NCBI RefSeq assembly: GCF_000003195.3
Contig: NC_012870.2
Location: forward strand, 26,184,202-26,248,201
Direction: 5' to 3'
DNA from: Sorghum bicolor
Lineage: Eukaryota; Streptophyta; Magnoliopsida; Poales; Poaceae
Length of the DNA: 64,000 nt
A model generated the notes under the pieces. It was not told the origin of the DNA and made no database searches. It worked only from the letters and a program-made list of their open reading frames with translations. Of this stretch, positions 1 through 11,661 are shown one piece after another. Positions within the stretch are counted from its first letter, which is position 1, and each line of letters starts with the position of its first letter. A program made the position numbers and the translations under genes.

Positions 1-1069
1 TTGCTAGTCTCTTGCTCCACAACAAGTTTCTCTGATGTTCAAATGGGCAAGAGTACTCTCATGGACGACGTGGAGGAGTATAAATACTCTCCATGAAGTC
101 CAAAGGTCAGCCAACCATTTTCCACTGAAAACGGGGTCACCGGACGCTGTTAATGTTGCACCGGACGCTCTGCACCGAGCGTCTGGTGACACACAACGAC
201 TAATTGTACCTGCGTCTGATAGGTCACCGGACGCTACCTCTTAGCGTCCGGTGGCACCGTCCTGTGCTCGGTAGAGTTTTACAAATTCCCTGAGTACGGG
301 ACCGGACGCTACCCGGTGCGTCCGGTGCTAGCGTCCGGTGCTCAAGGGAAGTTTACAACCTCCCTAGGTGTGGGACCGGACGCTGCCCGGTGAGTCTAGT
401 GCCAGCGTCCGGTGCTTAACCCTAAGCACCGAAACCCTCCAACGGCATAGGACCTCACCGGACGCACTCACAGAGCGTCTGGTGCATCGTCTGGTGCGTA
501 CTTAGGCACCCTAACTTCGTCGAAATGCGATCGTTCCAAAACAAAGTTTGTTCCTCTCGATCTAAGGACTATCTCTGAGCTGCCTAGTGCTAGGTTTACC
601 AAGTGTGCACCACAACTAAACCTAAAGCCTTGCCTAAGTCAAGCTACTAGATCAAAGCCCCTCTTAATAGTACGGTCAAAGGAAAACAAAGTCCTAAACT
701 ACTCTAAGTGCCCTATTTCACGATATGGCACTTAGACCTAGTCTAGTCTTGACGATGTCCAACCATCCTTTGAAAACCGAAACGATTTCCACTATTAAGT
801 AGGCATGTACGTCTCTGTTCATCGAGTACGTATTACCATGACCTCACTAATGACTTTGCCTCTGTAAAGCACACGTTAGTCATAGTAATCAACATTTTCA
901 TTAATCACCGAAATCACTAGTGGCCTAGATGCTCTTTCATGTATAATTATCTGGTTTACCATAAATGTGTTTTCCGCGATGGAGGAAATCTCGAGCGTGC
1001 TTCTAGATGCAAAACTTATTAGGAAAATATATACGTGTCCCTAAAACGTCAGGTTAAAAAGGTTGGGCT
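1..1069 (-). other. 3' noncoding tail of Athila copy A
   Basis: No convincing reading frame lies downstream of the integrase stop. Athila elements often carry an envelope-like ORF here, but I see none in the roughly 1 kb available. The main structure is a cluster of short direct and inverted decamers (separate entry). I cannot exclude that part of this stretch belongs to another element. Confidence 0.45.
120..510. repeat. Cluster of CACCGGACGC / GCGTCCGGTG decamers in both orientations
   Basis: The core ACCGGACGC or its complement GCGTCCGGT recurs about a dozen times, some copies with one mismatch. Examples lie near 130, 160, 224, 301, 322, 333, 372, 403 and 455. Several copies are paired head to head within 20-30 bases, so the stretch could fold into short hairpins. 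The copies are irregularly spaced, so this is not a simple tandem array. Function unknown. Confidence 0.75.
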
Positions 1070-1954
1070 CTAATTCTCCATGGGAAGGTAGAAATGGATT
1101 TCGTCAATTTCTTCTAATTCTTTATTGGGCTCTAAAATTAATATAAGACGTTGACCATTTACCTTGAATAACGTACCTTCATCATTTTGAAGTGTGATAG
1201 CTCCGTGTGATGATGAATTGATTACCTTGAATGGTCCTTCCCATTTACTCCGGAGTTTTCCATGCCTGAAAAGCTTCACCCTAGAATTAAAAAGTAATAC
1301 CTTATCTCCGGGTGTGAACTCCTTCTTCTTGATCCTCTTGTCATGCCACCTTTTGACTCTTTCTTTATAGATCTTCGAGTTGTGATATGCTTTCTCTCGC
1401 CATTCTTCCAATTCTGATAATTGCATTCTTCTATGGTCCCCAGCGACATCTAGGTCCATATTCCATCTCCTTATGGCCCAGTGTGCTTTGAATTCTAGTT
1501 CAACAGGTAGGTGGCAAGTCTTCCCGTACACCAATTTGTATGGGAATATTCCAATTGGGGTCTTGTATGCTGTCCGGTATGCCCAGAGTGCATCGGGTAA
1601 CTTGTCCTTCCATGCCGTTCCCATCTCATTGACTGTTTTCTGAAAAATATTCTTGATTTGTTTGTTGGAAGTCTCTACTTGGCCACATGTCTGAGGATGG
1701 TAGGGGGTAGCAACGTTGTGACGGATTCCATGTTTTGCTAGATGTTGCTTGAAGCGTTTGTCAATGAAGTGTGCTCCTCCATCACTTATCACTACTCTAG
1801 GAACTCCAAATCTTGGAAATATAACTTCTTCAAACATCCTCTTTGAACTGATGTTGTCAGTGTGTTTGCAAGGTAGTGCCTCTACCCACTTGGAGACATA
1901 GTCAACTGCCACCAAGATGTACTCACACTTCTTTGATGGGGGAAATGGACCCAT
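1070..1954 (-). pseudogene. Athila integrase (catalytic core and C-terminus)
   Basis: This 294-residue frame holds most of the integrase that inserts element cDNA into chromosomes. It begins at the M-G-P-F-P-P motif that follows the first catalytic Asp region. The second Asp is seen in I-S-D-G-G, and the catalytic Glu region in [11 protein letters not shown] basic C-terminal domain follows, ending in the G-P-F-K-V style motif and a short tail. The zinc-binding N-terminus lies upstream in another frame (1974-2186), separated by a single-base frameshift near 1965. No chromodomain is visible, as expected for Athila. Conserved core residues remain but the frame is broken from the rest of pol, so no functional polyprotein is expected. 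Confidence 0.88.
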
Positions 1955-1973
1955 ATAGTCTATTCCCCAAATA

Positions 1974-2652
1974 TCAAAAGTGCTCTATCTGAAGATTGTT
2001 GGTGAGTGGCATGGCATGCCTTGTGTTTATGTTTCCGTGCCTTTGACATGGCCCACATCTTCTGATATATTGCTTCGTGTCTTCATACATTGTACTGCCA
2101 GATCTTTGAATGTGTACGGAATGCTCTATACTGACCTCCATACGGTGATGAATGACACCTGTCGATGATCTTCCATCCTTCCTCAATGGTCACACATCTC
2201 CTGAGTAAGCCATCAGAGCATACTCGAAAGAGGTATGGCTCATCCCATATATGTGAACAACTTTCTTGAATAAGCTTCTTCTTGTTTGCTCCTAGTGGTA
2301 CATACCCTGAAACCATAAAATTAACAATATCTGCATAAAAGGGATCAGACCTGTTAATCCCGTAGAGCATGTTGTCCCGGTATGAATCATTGATGGGGGT
2401 TTCCTGTGGATTCTTAAAGTACATTCTAGACAAGTGATCAGCAACAGAATTTTCTACTCCCTTTTTATCTTTTATTTCTAAGTCAAATTCTTGAAGTAAT
2501 AAGATCCATCTAATTAGGCCAGGTTTAGCATCTTTTTTAGTGAGCAGATATTTTAGTGCAGCATGATCAGTGTAAACAATTATTTTAGCTCCAACTAAAT
2601 AAGATCTAAATTTATCAATGGCAAAGACAACAGCGAGATGCTTTGGTTGCAT
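1974..2652 (-). pseudogene. Athila RNase H and integrase zinc-finger region, frameshifted
   Basis: Two overlapping frames cover this region. The first (2652-2083) carries the end of RNase H, including the [10 protein letters not shown] motif and the A-D-H-L-S-R motif near its C-terminus. It then continues toward the integrase N-terminus. The second (2186-1974) supplies the C-x2-C half of the integrase zinc finger (R-R-C-G-P-C-Q). The frame changes between them near 2100-2180 and again near 1965. In intact elements RNase H removes the RNA template during cDNA synthesis. The upstream junction with RT, near 2630-2650, is also frameshifted and some residues of the usual T-E-K-E-L motif are missing. 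Confidence 0.8.
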
Positions 2653-3433
2653 AATTAAGTTGAGCTCCTGTCAAAGTTTTACTGGCATAAGCAATTGCAT
2701 GATGCTTCTTATTTTTAGTTTGTCCCAAAACTGCCCCCACAGCATAATCACTAGCATCACACATAATTACAAAAGGCAACGACCAATCAGAGGGTTGAAT
2801 GATTGGTGCAGAGATGAGTGCATTCTTTAATAAATTGAAAGATGTTAGGCATGCATCATCAAATTCGAAAGGAGCATCCTTGGCTAGCAAAAGAGTAAGT
2901 GGTCTAGCAATGAATGAAAAATCTTTTATGAATCTGCGATAAAAACCAGCATGGCCAAGAAAGCTTCGAATTCCTTTTACATTCGCAGGTGGAGGTAGTT
3001 GTTCAATTACTTCAATTTTAGCTTTGTCTACCTCAATACCTCTTTCAGACACTAGGTGTCTCAGCACTATTCCTTCCCTAACCATAAAATGATATTTTTC
3101 CCAATTAAGGATTAAGTGCTTTTCTTCACATCTTTGCAAAACCTTGTCTAAGTTTTCAAGACAACTATCAAAAGTTTTTCCATAAATAGAAAAATCATCC
3201 ATGAAAACTTCTATAATCTCTTCAATCATATCAGAAAATATAGACATCATGCATCTTTGAAAAGAAGCTGGTGCATTACATAACCCAAAAGACATTCTAC
3301 GGTAAGCATAAGTTCCGTATGGGCATGTAAAAGTGGTTTTGCTTTGATCGTCGGGATGGATCGGGATCTGGTGATACCCTGAATATCCATCTAAGAAACA
3401 GAAGAACGAATGGTTCGCTAATCGCTCTAGCAT
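2615..3433 (-). pseudogene. Athila reverse transcriptase palm and start of RNase H
   Basis: This 272-residue frame includes L-D-G-Y-S-G-Y-H-Q-I, the F-G-L-C-N-A-P-A-S-F-Q motif, the catalytic F-M-D-D box and the connection with S-F-L-G-H-A-G-F-Y-R-R-F. It ends with the first RNase H motif (M-C-D-A-S-D-Y-A-V-G). Reverse transcriptase copies element RNA into cDNA inside the gag particle. The F-M-D-D-F-S box is typical of the Athila branch. The frame is joined to the upstream RT N-terminus by a one-base frameshift at 3427-3433, where a single base appears to be missing, and to RNase H by another near 2630. Confidence 0.88.
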
Positions 3434-4140
3434 TCATCTATGAAAGGTAAAGGAAAATGATCCTTTCTCGTGGCTTTGTTTAGTTTTCTATAGTCTATGC
3501 ACATCCGCCATCCTGTGACGGTGCGTTGCGGAATTAGCTCGTTCTTTTCATTCATAACAACAGTCATGCCTCCCTTTTTAGGCACAACTTGAACTGGGCT
3601 CATCCACTCACTGTGCGTCACAGGATATATAATCCCTACATGCAGCAACTTTATAACTTCCTTTTTAACTACCTCTTTCATCGCGTTGTTAAGTCTACGT
3701 TGGGGCTCTCGAGAAGGTGAAACAGAAGGATATGTTGGAATACGATGGGTACAAATCATAGGACTGGTTCCTGTAAGATCTTGGAGTGAATAGCCAAAAA
3801 CTGAGTGATGTTTCTCAAGAACGGTCATCAAACGCAGAGTTTGCTCTTGAGTGAGTTTATCACTAATGATCACAGGAAACTCTGGATTATTGTTTAGGAA
3901 AGCATAGATAAGACCGGGTGGTAAAGTTTTAAACTCTATGGGAGGTCTAGGCGTTTCTACAAACTCGTCTAAGGGTTCAGGTTCAGAAGGTTCGGCTTCT
4001 TCTTCTATGAAGAAAGGAGCTTCTTCTTCCAAGTCTGGTTCATCTAAAAGCTCTAGAGATGCAGCCTTTACCTCCTCCATAGGATCAGGCAGAAGATATG
4101 ACTTGGCCTTATTATTTAAGGAGTGTGAAATCGTTATAGG
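3427..4140 (-). pseudogene. Athila protease-RT linker and RT N-terminus
   Basis: The frame holds an acidic linker rich in Glu and Pro. It then has the RT N-terminal part: the primer-grip region V-P-K-K-G-G, W-R-M-C-I-D-Y-R-K-L-N and the F-P-L-P-F-I-D motif, where the frame breaks. The open frame extends upstream to 4227, but its first 29 or so codons are read from LTR sequence. They are fused to the linker by an internal deletion, so that part is a chimera and not a native N-terminus. The linker is nearly identical to copy B at 23078-23530. Confidence 0.85.
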
Positions 4141-4794
4141 AGAACTTGATCCCGCAGGTACAACCTCGGAGTACACACCGACAGGCTGGGCTTCCTCCGA
4201 TCTACACCTCCACTCTATCTCTCTCAATCTAGTAGAAACTAGAAGAACTAATTCTACTCACATTGGATGCTAAGCCATAAGTCTATTTAGAGGAGACGTT
4301 ATCCTTCGAGGGCTCCTCTCAACTCTATGATGAACTTGTGTCTCCTTCAGGGGCCAGGGGGTCTGCTTATATAGTCCCCTTAGGTGAACGTGGGCCGTCG
4401 GATCAAACCGACATTGATTGAACGGTTATCCTTGATCCTTTAGGTCGGTGGAGCGTGATCCGTGAAGTTGGACGTGTTTGGCTACAACACCTGGGCGGGC
4501 GCCCTAAGGGGGAGGGCGGGCGCGCTGCCCCCGGGCCTGATTGCCTTCCCGTTTGTTCCCGTGGCTTCTAGAGTCTTCTAGATGGTAGAAAATTGCGTGG
4601 TGCGTTAATATCTCTATGTAATCCCGACATGTGGGCCTTTCTTCCTTATTTCTTGATAACCCCCTGCAGAAACAGATAAACAACAAAACTCAAGAATTCT
4701 GTCAGATCAAACCCTAATTCTAGGTGTTGTTTGTATATTGGTCTTTTCCCTTGTTTATTTAATAATTAAAATTGATACTAAAGAACCGTCAACA
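4137..4794 (-). repeat. Athila copy A: truncated LTR with TATA box
   Basis: This 658-bp stretch matches the outer part of the complete LTR at 24955-26169. In minus orientation it starts TGTTGACGGTTC at 4794. It contains a TATA box (CTATATAAG, about 4374-4366) and breaks off at the deletion junction near 4137-4141. The remaining inner half, the primer site and gag are absent. The break shows a few bases of overlap (AGG) between LTR and linker sequence. Confidence 0.85.
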
Positions 4795-4803
4795 GTTGTT
4801 AAG

Positions 4804-7800
4804 TGTAACACCCCAGTGTTATGGTTGCATTAAGCAAGTGCATAACATGAGCATCATCATCTACTCAAAGCATAGCATGATCATCATCTATATTGAGCCA
4901 TGTCATTCTATGCAAAATTGTAATTTAAATTGCTTAAATAGGCTTCCTATGCTTATGTTTGAGTGAACCATGCTTGTGTTTGTGCTCTGTGCCTTGGTAA
5001 TTGGTTTATCTATGCTTAACTTAACCTTGGGAACAATGTTCATGTTGATCACTTCTCCAAAATAATCACTTAAGTCCTACTTATGTAAATAGGCCCTAAA
5101 AACCTCTTTTGCTTAGGCTTTTACAAAGTGTTTCATAAAATATTTGCATGTCAAAACTTCCTACAGCAAAGTTGTAGCAAATTTTATAAGGAACAAAAGT
5201 TGTTTTATGGTCATCTCATGAAAATGACCACAAATAGCTCAAAAGTGACCCACAAGGCAGATTTGGGGCTGTTTCCAACACTTAGAAAATTTTCTAAGTC
5301 CTGGAACGAAACCAGTTTGCTTGATCGATTTTGAGAATCTTGTATCTCTCAATCCAGGCCGATCTGGCTTTTGCTCCAATTGACAAAGTTGTAGAACTCA
5401 GTTGGTACTCCGACTTTGTCAACTATATCATGTTCTAATTCGCTTTGGTTTGGGAGTAAATCGCTGTCAAAGTAGCTCTGTCAGTCGGCCATCGTTTTGT
5501 CTTAATCAGAAGGGAGCTCGCCGACGTGGCCGACCGGCGGCAGAGCAACGGCGACATTTGTCGTCCGTACACCGTTCCTGGCCCCGCTTGTCAGCTCCCA
5601 ACGCGTGCATGAAGTCCACGGCGTCGCCCCGAGCAGAGTGGACGCGTCCACTTCCGCTCTGCCTCGCCCCTCTCGCTAGAAACGCGGCCGCCGTGAGCTC
5701 CCGTCGCGAGCTTACTCCGGCGAGCTCGAGCGCGTTCCTTGCTGCACCATTGCTCACCAAACTCTACCTACAGCTCCGCCGTGAACCGCTCTCCATTCTC
5801 CACCCACCATCTTGCCGTGAAATCCACCGGTGAGCCGCCATTCCCTTCTTCCCCCAAATCGAGTCGCCGTGACCATCTTTTCCGGCGAGCCCAATGCCGA
5901 GCCCTGTGAAGCCTCTCGTCGTCTCTGGTTAGGTCCTAGAGGTTGCTTAGGTTCCTAGCTAGGTTTTGCGCCACTTGGTGGACGCTCTACCGAACTCTCC
6001 GTCGGCGGACACGGTGCGCAGCGCCGCCGTGTTTCCGCCGGAGATGGGTGCTCTCGTGGCCAGCGTGTTCCACGAGGTTTCAAGCCAAGCCGCGTACCTA
6101 GAAAGCTTCGCCGTAGTTCGCTGGTGCTGTAGAAGGTCCTAGGTCACGCTCTACCGGCCTGAGGGCTCCGGCGTAACGCCGAGCACCTCCGTCGAGCCGC
6201 CATCGTCGACGGCGAGCCCCTTCCGGTGGCTCCGCCGTAGGAAAAAGGGGGTCAATCGAGTCGCTAGAGTCTGGGGATCACGTTGGTACCCTTGGTTTGG
6301 CCGGAGACCTCGCCGTCGCGGAGAAATCGCCGGCGAAAGTCGCCCCGGTCGTGAGGAAGAAGAACCTGACAGCTGGGGTCCACTGTCAGTGTCACCTCCT
6401 TCCCTCCTTTTCTTTTATTCAGAATCTGGATTTTTGGCTTTCTTGCAAAAATCATATCTCCTGTTTCTGAGATCCAAAATTTGTGAAACCAATTTTGTGG
6501 TATTCCTTGAGATGGCTAGTTTTTAATAAAAATATAAAATGAACCATGTTTTCTGGGAAAATAATTATTAAGGATTTAATCTTGTCATTCTTGGATAAAT
6601 TCATATCTCTTGTTTTACTCCTTAGTTTGCTCTGAAAATTTTATGGTAGCCTCTGCATGGTGTTAGAGTGCTTTGATAAATATTTCATGATTTTTGGAGT
6701 ACTGCAGTTTTGATATGTAATTTATGATTGCAATGTAGCTTGTTTCTTTAATTAAATCATATAAAATAAATGCTGTTTATGCTGGTGCTCTATTTTGGTG
6801 GTAAACCTGTTCCTAGTATTCCTAATATGTAAATAATCTGAAATCTGTTGTTTGACACTATATAAGTCATGTTTCTGAATTTATGAAATGAACACCTTGG
6901 CACATGTTAAATGCATATCTTTAATTTGGTATGTGCAATTGCTCTGAAATTTTTATGGTGATGCCTTGGTGCTATACTTATACTTCTATGATTTTTGTAG
7001 GTTTTTCTGAGGACTTTGACTAGGCATCTTGTAATTATGCTCCTATCTAGGATTAATTAATAAATGCTTTGTTAAGTAAATGTTTGGGGGTTATCATCTG
7101 GTGTTCTGGTAACCTTGTGATATGCTTGTGCTCGTAAGCTATGTGGTTGGCCTGGTTTATGTTTTGGGTATGTCTTCAAATAATTAATTAAAGGGGGTAA
7201 AGGCTGTTCTGGACAGCAAGGGAGTAATTTAACTTTTGCTTAAGGATAATTTGGTTTTGTGAGCAACCTGTCTAAATTAAAGTTGTTGTAAACTTATTAA
7301 GCTAGCTGTGGTTTAAATTTGGGATCATTTGGTCCAATAGTTTAAAAGTTATGGCTGTTCCAAGTTAGGTTCCAGAAAATAGGTGCTTTCTGTTTTTCTA
7401 GGACAGAACCTGGGACTTTGTTTAAATGACTTGTGTAATGTTTGAATCTTGCTGTGATGTTTAAAGATGGTTTGTAGACAATTTCATAAGCTTTCCAGAA
7501 TGTCTTCACTTATGTTTGTTGGAGCTGTCTATCATTAGTTATGATTTATTTACTGAGTTACTCCTGTTTTGTGTTGCTTGTTGTTTTAGTATCATGATAG
7601 GTTTTGGGCTAAGTAACTTATTAGCTTGTGAGAACTTATTATAACTGTGTTACTCCGTAAATGAGTGCCCAGTGAATCCATTATGTTATCAAGCATTCAT
7701 TCTTTTATATGCACACCTTCTTATTCACCGAGCATGCAATAGGTGCATCGGACGCGACAGTCTCCTTCGATCTGCAAGAGATTCCCGAAGGCCAGGAGGG

Positions 7801-9397
7801 CAGCCAAGAGGTGTAGGTCCAGCAAGTTGGACCCGAGGAGCCAGAAGAGGAGGTTGAGTGCCCAAATCACGAGCCAGCTTCGTTCGTGAAAGGCAAGCCC
7901 CGGAGCATTCTAAGCCTCCCTTTAATTTCGAAAGTTTATTTAATATGTTATATCTATTGATGCATTAAGTATAGGAGTTGTGATGAAACCTTTGCTGCAC
8001 TTTGATCCATCCTTGTCCAGATAATTTCCCCTACCTTGGTTGTAGAGTTAGGGTCGAGTAGCAGCTTAGCCATGCTTTAAGCGGTAGAAGTCGGGTGATT
8101 TCCTGTCACCTGCGCGATATAGGGTTATGTCGGATCACGATGGTCTATATGTGCTATCGTGGCTGGAACTGGATTAAATTGACTTAAGCCGGGCAGAGTT
8201 TTGCAAGTTTGTAGTAACTCCGTCTATGGCAGCTAAGGACCGATCCTTGTACGTCCTCTTGTCATGTTGAACACATGCCTGACACTTAGTTGGCCAGATA
8301 ACTCGTTCTGACCGCGAAGCCGAGTAGTATGACTCAGGCCGGAAGACCGGCAAGTATAAAGTGCGCACTACCGGAGGAAGTGCGGTGTGCGGGGGACCAT
8401 TGGCGTAAGCCCAAAGGCAGGTGAGTTAAAATTCCTGACCTCCCTGGCAGAGTGGTAGCCCTGGGAGTGCGGCGCTGATCGGAGCCGCGATTCCTGAGTT
8501 ATACCAAAGATGACCCGTTGGCTCTCCCACGGGGGATGCTTGGGTGAGTGCTAGGAATAACCCTCCAGCTGGATAGGAATTCGATTCGAATCGCCGTCTC
8601 TCCCGGTTAGTGAGAACTTGACAGAGCAGCGGCAAACGTAGCATTCACTAATGAACTTGGTTCATGATAATGATGATAGCAAGAAGAACAGATGATGAAC
8701 CTGATATGGTTATTATTGCTTGTATTAATCAAGTGATGTGTTGTAGTACAGGTGCTAATCTAGTGATAGGCTGATAATAAATAAATATGATGCTCTTACA
8801 TTGTGTTAGTCTTAATAAAGGCTTTTGGCAAAAATGTCGTGTCAACCAGCTCTACTTTTATATTTGCCTTGCATGATCCTTGGTGTCTTTTATGTTTTAC
8901 TAGACGGGTAAGTCTAGCTGAGTACATTCTCGTACTCAGGGTTTTATTTCCCACCTGTTGCAGATGACATCTTCTATGACGGTTTCTGCAAGAACTGTCT
9001 CCATCCCGCTGGGGATGAAGACTAACCGTTGGGCGCGGTTCTCTAACAACTTCGTATCTAATGCTTTTGGAAGGATGGTGTAGGCTCTGGCAATAACAAA
9101 ACTTGGGAACTGAACTTTGGAACAAGTGTGTGTAATTATTTTGCTTCCGCTACTTCGAACTTGTGTTGTAATAACTTAATAACTCCGATGTGGTGCCGCT
9201 TCGACGGTAATGAATAACTATGTAACATTCGCTGTGTTTATGTTGAATTATTACGATCTTGGTTTGTTGCAAGTTGGTTTGAAGTCCTTCGTGATTTCAA
9301 TTGACTACCGGGATTATATGGGCTCAAGTTTGGAAACTTGATTGCTTGTCGATCGTTTCTACACTTGTACTCTTATAATTTGGTCGGTTCTGTGACA
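4804..9397 (+). repeat. Tekay element 5' LTR
   Basis: A 4594-bp LTR starting TGTAACACCC and ending TGTGACA. It has a GC-rich block (about 5480-6250) and a long AT-rich remainder. Small open frames inside are repeated in the 3' LTR with altered ends and show no protein-family features. Relative to the 3' LTR it keeps 289 bp (7916-8204) and a 10-bp stretch near 5905 that the other copy lacks. I could not place a TATA box with confidence. Confidence 0.93.
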
Positions 9398-9399
9398 GC

Positions 9400-9411
9400 T
9401 GGTATCGGAGC
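9400..9411 (+). other. Primer-binding site, initiator-Met tRNA type
   Basis: TGGTATCGGAGC starts two bases after the LTR end. It matches the 3' end of plant initiator Met tRNA except for one base (usual TGGTATCAGAGC). This is where minus-strand cDNA synthesis would be primed. Confidence 0.88.
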
Positions 9412-10215
9412 AAGTTCAACATTATAAATGCAGCGTTTGTGTATTTAAAAACAAAAGAGTTTTTAAATAAAATGGTGTAAATCGATATTTAAGTTATGCT
9501 AGTGGTCGAATCATCCTTGCCCACATAAGGACTATAGGTGGCTACTTAAGTACTGACTTGGGGGGGGGTTTATTTATACATCTCCGGCAGTACTCAGGTA
9601 TGGATGTGTGATGACCGCACTATGCTGCCCTGTGGTCTAATGGTGGAGGTAGCCTTCATATGTGAATTAGTCACATATGTCGCTAGATTTAAATTATGCA
9701 ACGTCGCACCTACGCTCTGGTAAGTGTGAGCTGTGAGAGCATGATCGTCCAAACGGCGGTCTAGGGGAGTGTTCGCGGTGGTTTTCTGGAATGGTACATG
9801 TCAAAACCATGGCACCACGAAAGAAACTTAATTGGGGAGCATTTAATTTCTCGGGTAGCTGTGGTGTCATTGTTTGTGCATATTGGGCATGTCCAGACAA
9901 TGTGCACTTAGTTTACAGCTTTCTTGAGTGATATATTGGGAACTGTTGGGCTGAAATGAAGTTTTCTGCAGGTACTCTAACAGCGCACGTGTAAATCGAT
10001 AGTTATCGTATCGAGAGACGAATGTATGCCACCGTATATCCGTTAGAATGTTAATTTTCTAAGTTTGTGAGGACGTACGGTTCGTGCATGCATCATGTCG
10101 CATTCATACATACATTCTGTCTACTCCTTCCCTTACAATGTCGTCCCTTTTAATTAAATAAATGTTGCTTAAACTAATCCTCTTTTACCCATGGTATTCC
10201 TATTTCTTTCCACAG
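9412..10215 (+). other. Untranslated leader of the Tekay element
   Basis: About 800 bp without a credible reading frame between the primer site and the extra ORF. It ends in a pyrimidine-rich run followed by CACAG directly against the ATG at 10216, which resembles a 3' splice site. Confidence 0.6.
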
Positions 10216-11301
10216 ATGGACGCACCCGCTTCACCTCGTCCCAGTGACACTTTCTTGCACGAGTTTGGCACTCCTACCCTGCTCTGGAGAGTGTTACAGA
10301 CTGTCGGGTATACTGAGCAACCTCAGTATTCCTGGTGGGAGTTGGAGAGCACCGGAGGGATACAGTGGTTTGCTGTGCAGGGAGTTGTCCCTCCACATGG
10401 GGACAAGCCTGCATGGACAGGATGGACTTGCAGCTCAGATGGGCAGACCCCTTGGGAGGCAGCTCAGGTTGCAGCCGAGACTATCCTGCTCGATATTTGT
10501 CAGAGGTGTGGTGATGAGCTGACGGGAGGACCAGCGGCCTCCATTCCCCGTGCTGACCCAGCAGCAGCAGAGTGGAAACAGGCTGATGGTTGTGCTTTGG
10601 TTCGAGGCAGGGGAGAAAGGGCTGAGAGTTCTAGTCCTGCTATGAGTGCTATGATGGCTATGCTCAAGCTGATCAGTCAGCGAGAGGGCACCTATGCACA
10701 GGTGATGGTAGCTGTTCGCCGAGCTCAGGAGATGCAACGGAAGGCTGAAAAGCGTGCTCGCAAGTTTCGCAAGCAATCTAGACTCCTGGAGTAAGCTCAG
10801 AAGGACCGCAATGACTGGGAAGACATTGCAGAATACCGTAGGCAGCAGTGGGTAAAGGCCATTAGAGAGAGAGATCATAAGCAGGATCAGACGAGTCAGT
10901 TAGCTAGAGAGAGGGAGACCATACAGGAGCGCTTGGTGCAGATCACTCGTGAGAGGGACACTGCACTCCGCGTGTCGGAGAACAGGCGTAGAGCATGGGA
11001 GATGCACCGAGTTCAGTCTCTTGAGCGGGAGAACTATCTGCATGATCAGATTGAGGCTAGTCTTGTGGAAATTCACCGTCTCAACAACTTGCTACACCCT
11101 ATTCCTCGCCCTATACCCGTGTATCCAGAGTTGGGACCTCAGGTGATTGTGGCCGATGATGATGGTATGGAGGTCGATGGACCAGCGGCGGCTGCACCAC
11201 CTTTGCACGAGGATGTGGAGGACGAGGAGCTCGAGCCAGTTAGCGACGAGGATGGAGAGGCGATCTTCGATGCTGACTCGGACGACGAGCCTGGAGTGTA
11301 G
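10216..11301 (+). pseudogene. Extra ORF upstream of gag (ORF0-like), coiled-coil protein, one stop
   Basis: A continuous frame of about 361 codons from ATG 10216 to the stop at 11299-11301, broken only by TAA at 10792-10794. I do not recognise a named family. The N-terminal 110 residues form a compact Trp-rich domain (W-W-E-L-E, W-T-G-W-T, then an Ala-rich helix E-A-A-Q-V-A-A-E). The middle, after residue 140, is strongly charged and Arg/Glu/Gln-rich with heptad-like spacing, so it is probably a long coiled coil. The last 50 residues are very acidic (E-D-E-E-L-E-P-V-S-D-E-D). The same frame resumes directly after the stop, which suggests one point mutation in a single protein. It is not part of gag-pol and lies in a separate cistron 360 bp before gag. 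Additional ORFs are known in some plant gypsy lineages, but this one's role is unknown. Confidence 0.7.
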
Positions 11302-11661
11302 GGAGTAGTGGGTAGTGTCTTGTGGGGATCCTGTGTAGTCTGGCAGTTAGCGGTGATGCTTTTGTAACCATGTTGTAATCCGGAACTTGAACCTTGACTC
11401 ATGGCCTGTACCGTGATGGTGTAATAACTTTATGGACCCGATGTGCAATCTTAACATGTTTGTTATGTTATGACGATGTTTCCCGTTGTGGTGCATATTG
11501 CGGATATCTCTGTCATGTGTTGGATTGGTGATGTTGTTTTGTGGAATTGAATTATTGTGCCTTTTTGTAAAGCTATTCTCTCGAATACTTTCAGGCATAA
11601 ATATAAGTTCTTCTGCGGCAAATCTTGTCATCATCAATGCTCACTGACTGTGTCTTTTTAG
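11302..11661 (+). other. Spacer between extra ORF and gag
   Basis: 360 bp with no gene. It ends in the pyrimidine run TGTGTCTTTTTAG placed immediately before the gag ATG, again shaped like a splice acceptor. Confidence 0.55.

Larger units (their letters stand above)
1..4794 (-). mobile_element. Athila-lineage Ty3/gypsy element, copy A (partial)
   Basis: Minus-strand retrotransposon. Reading from high to low coordinates it has an LTR remnant (4794-4137), then pol (4140-1070), then a noncoding tail that leaves the window at position 1. The RT carries an F-M-D-D catalytic box, and pol is close to the matching part of copy B (23073-24268), so both belong to one family. Compared with copy B, about 2 kb is missing between mid-LTR and the protease-RT linker, which removes the primer site, gag and protease. 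The right edge ends in CA and is followed by GTTGTTAAG, which matches the family's own pol at 3690. Copy A therefore appears to sit inside copy B. The left LTR lies outside the window. Confidence 0.85.

Noticed and set aside
4227..4273. ATG at 4227 as the native start of the Athila protein
   Set aside because: The first 29 or so codons come from LTR sequence joined by a deletion, as comparison with 23500-23540 and 25510-25600 shows.
5402..6455. Open frames in the GC-rich part of the Tekay LTR, repeated at 16664-17778
   Set aside because: They lie inside the LTR, change ends between the two LTR copies and have no recognisable domain.
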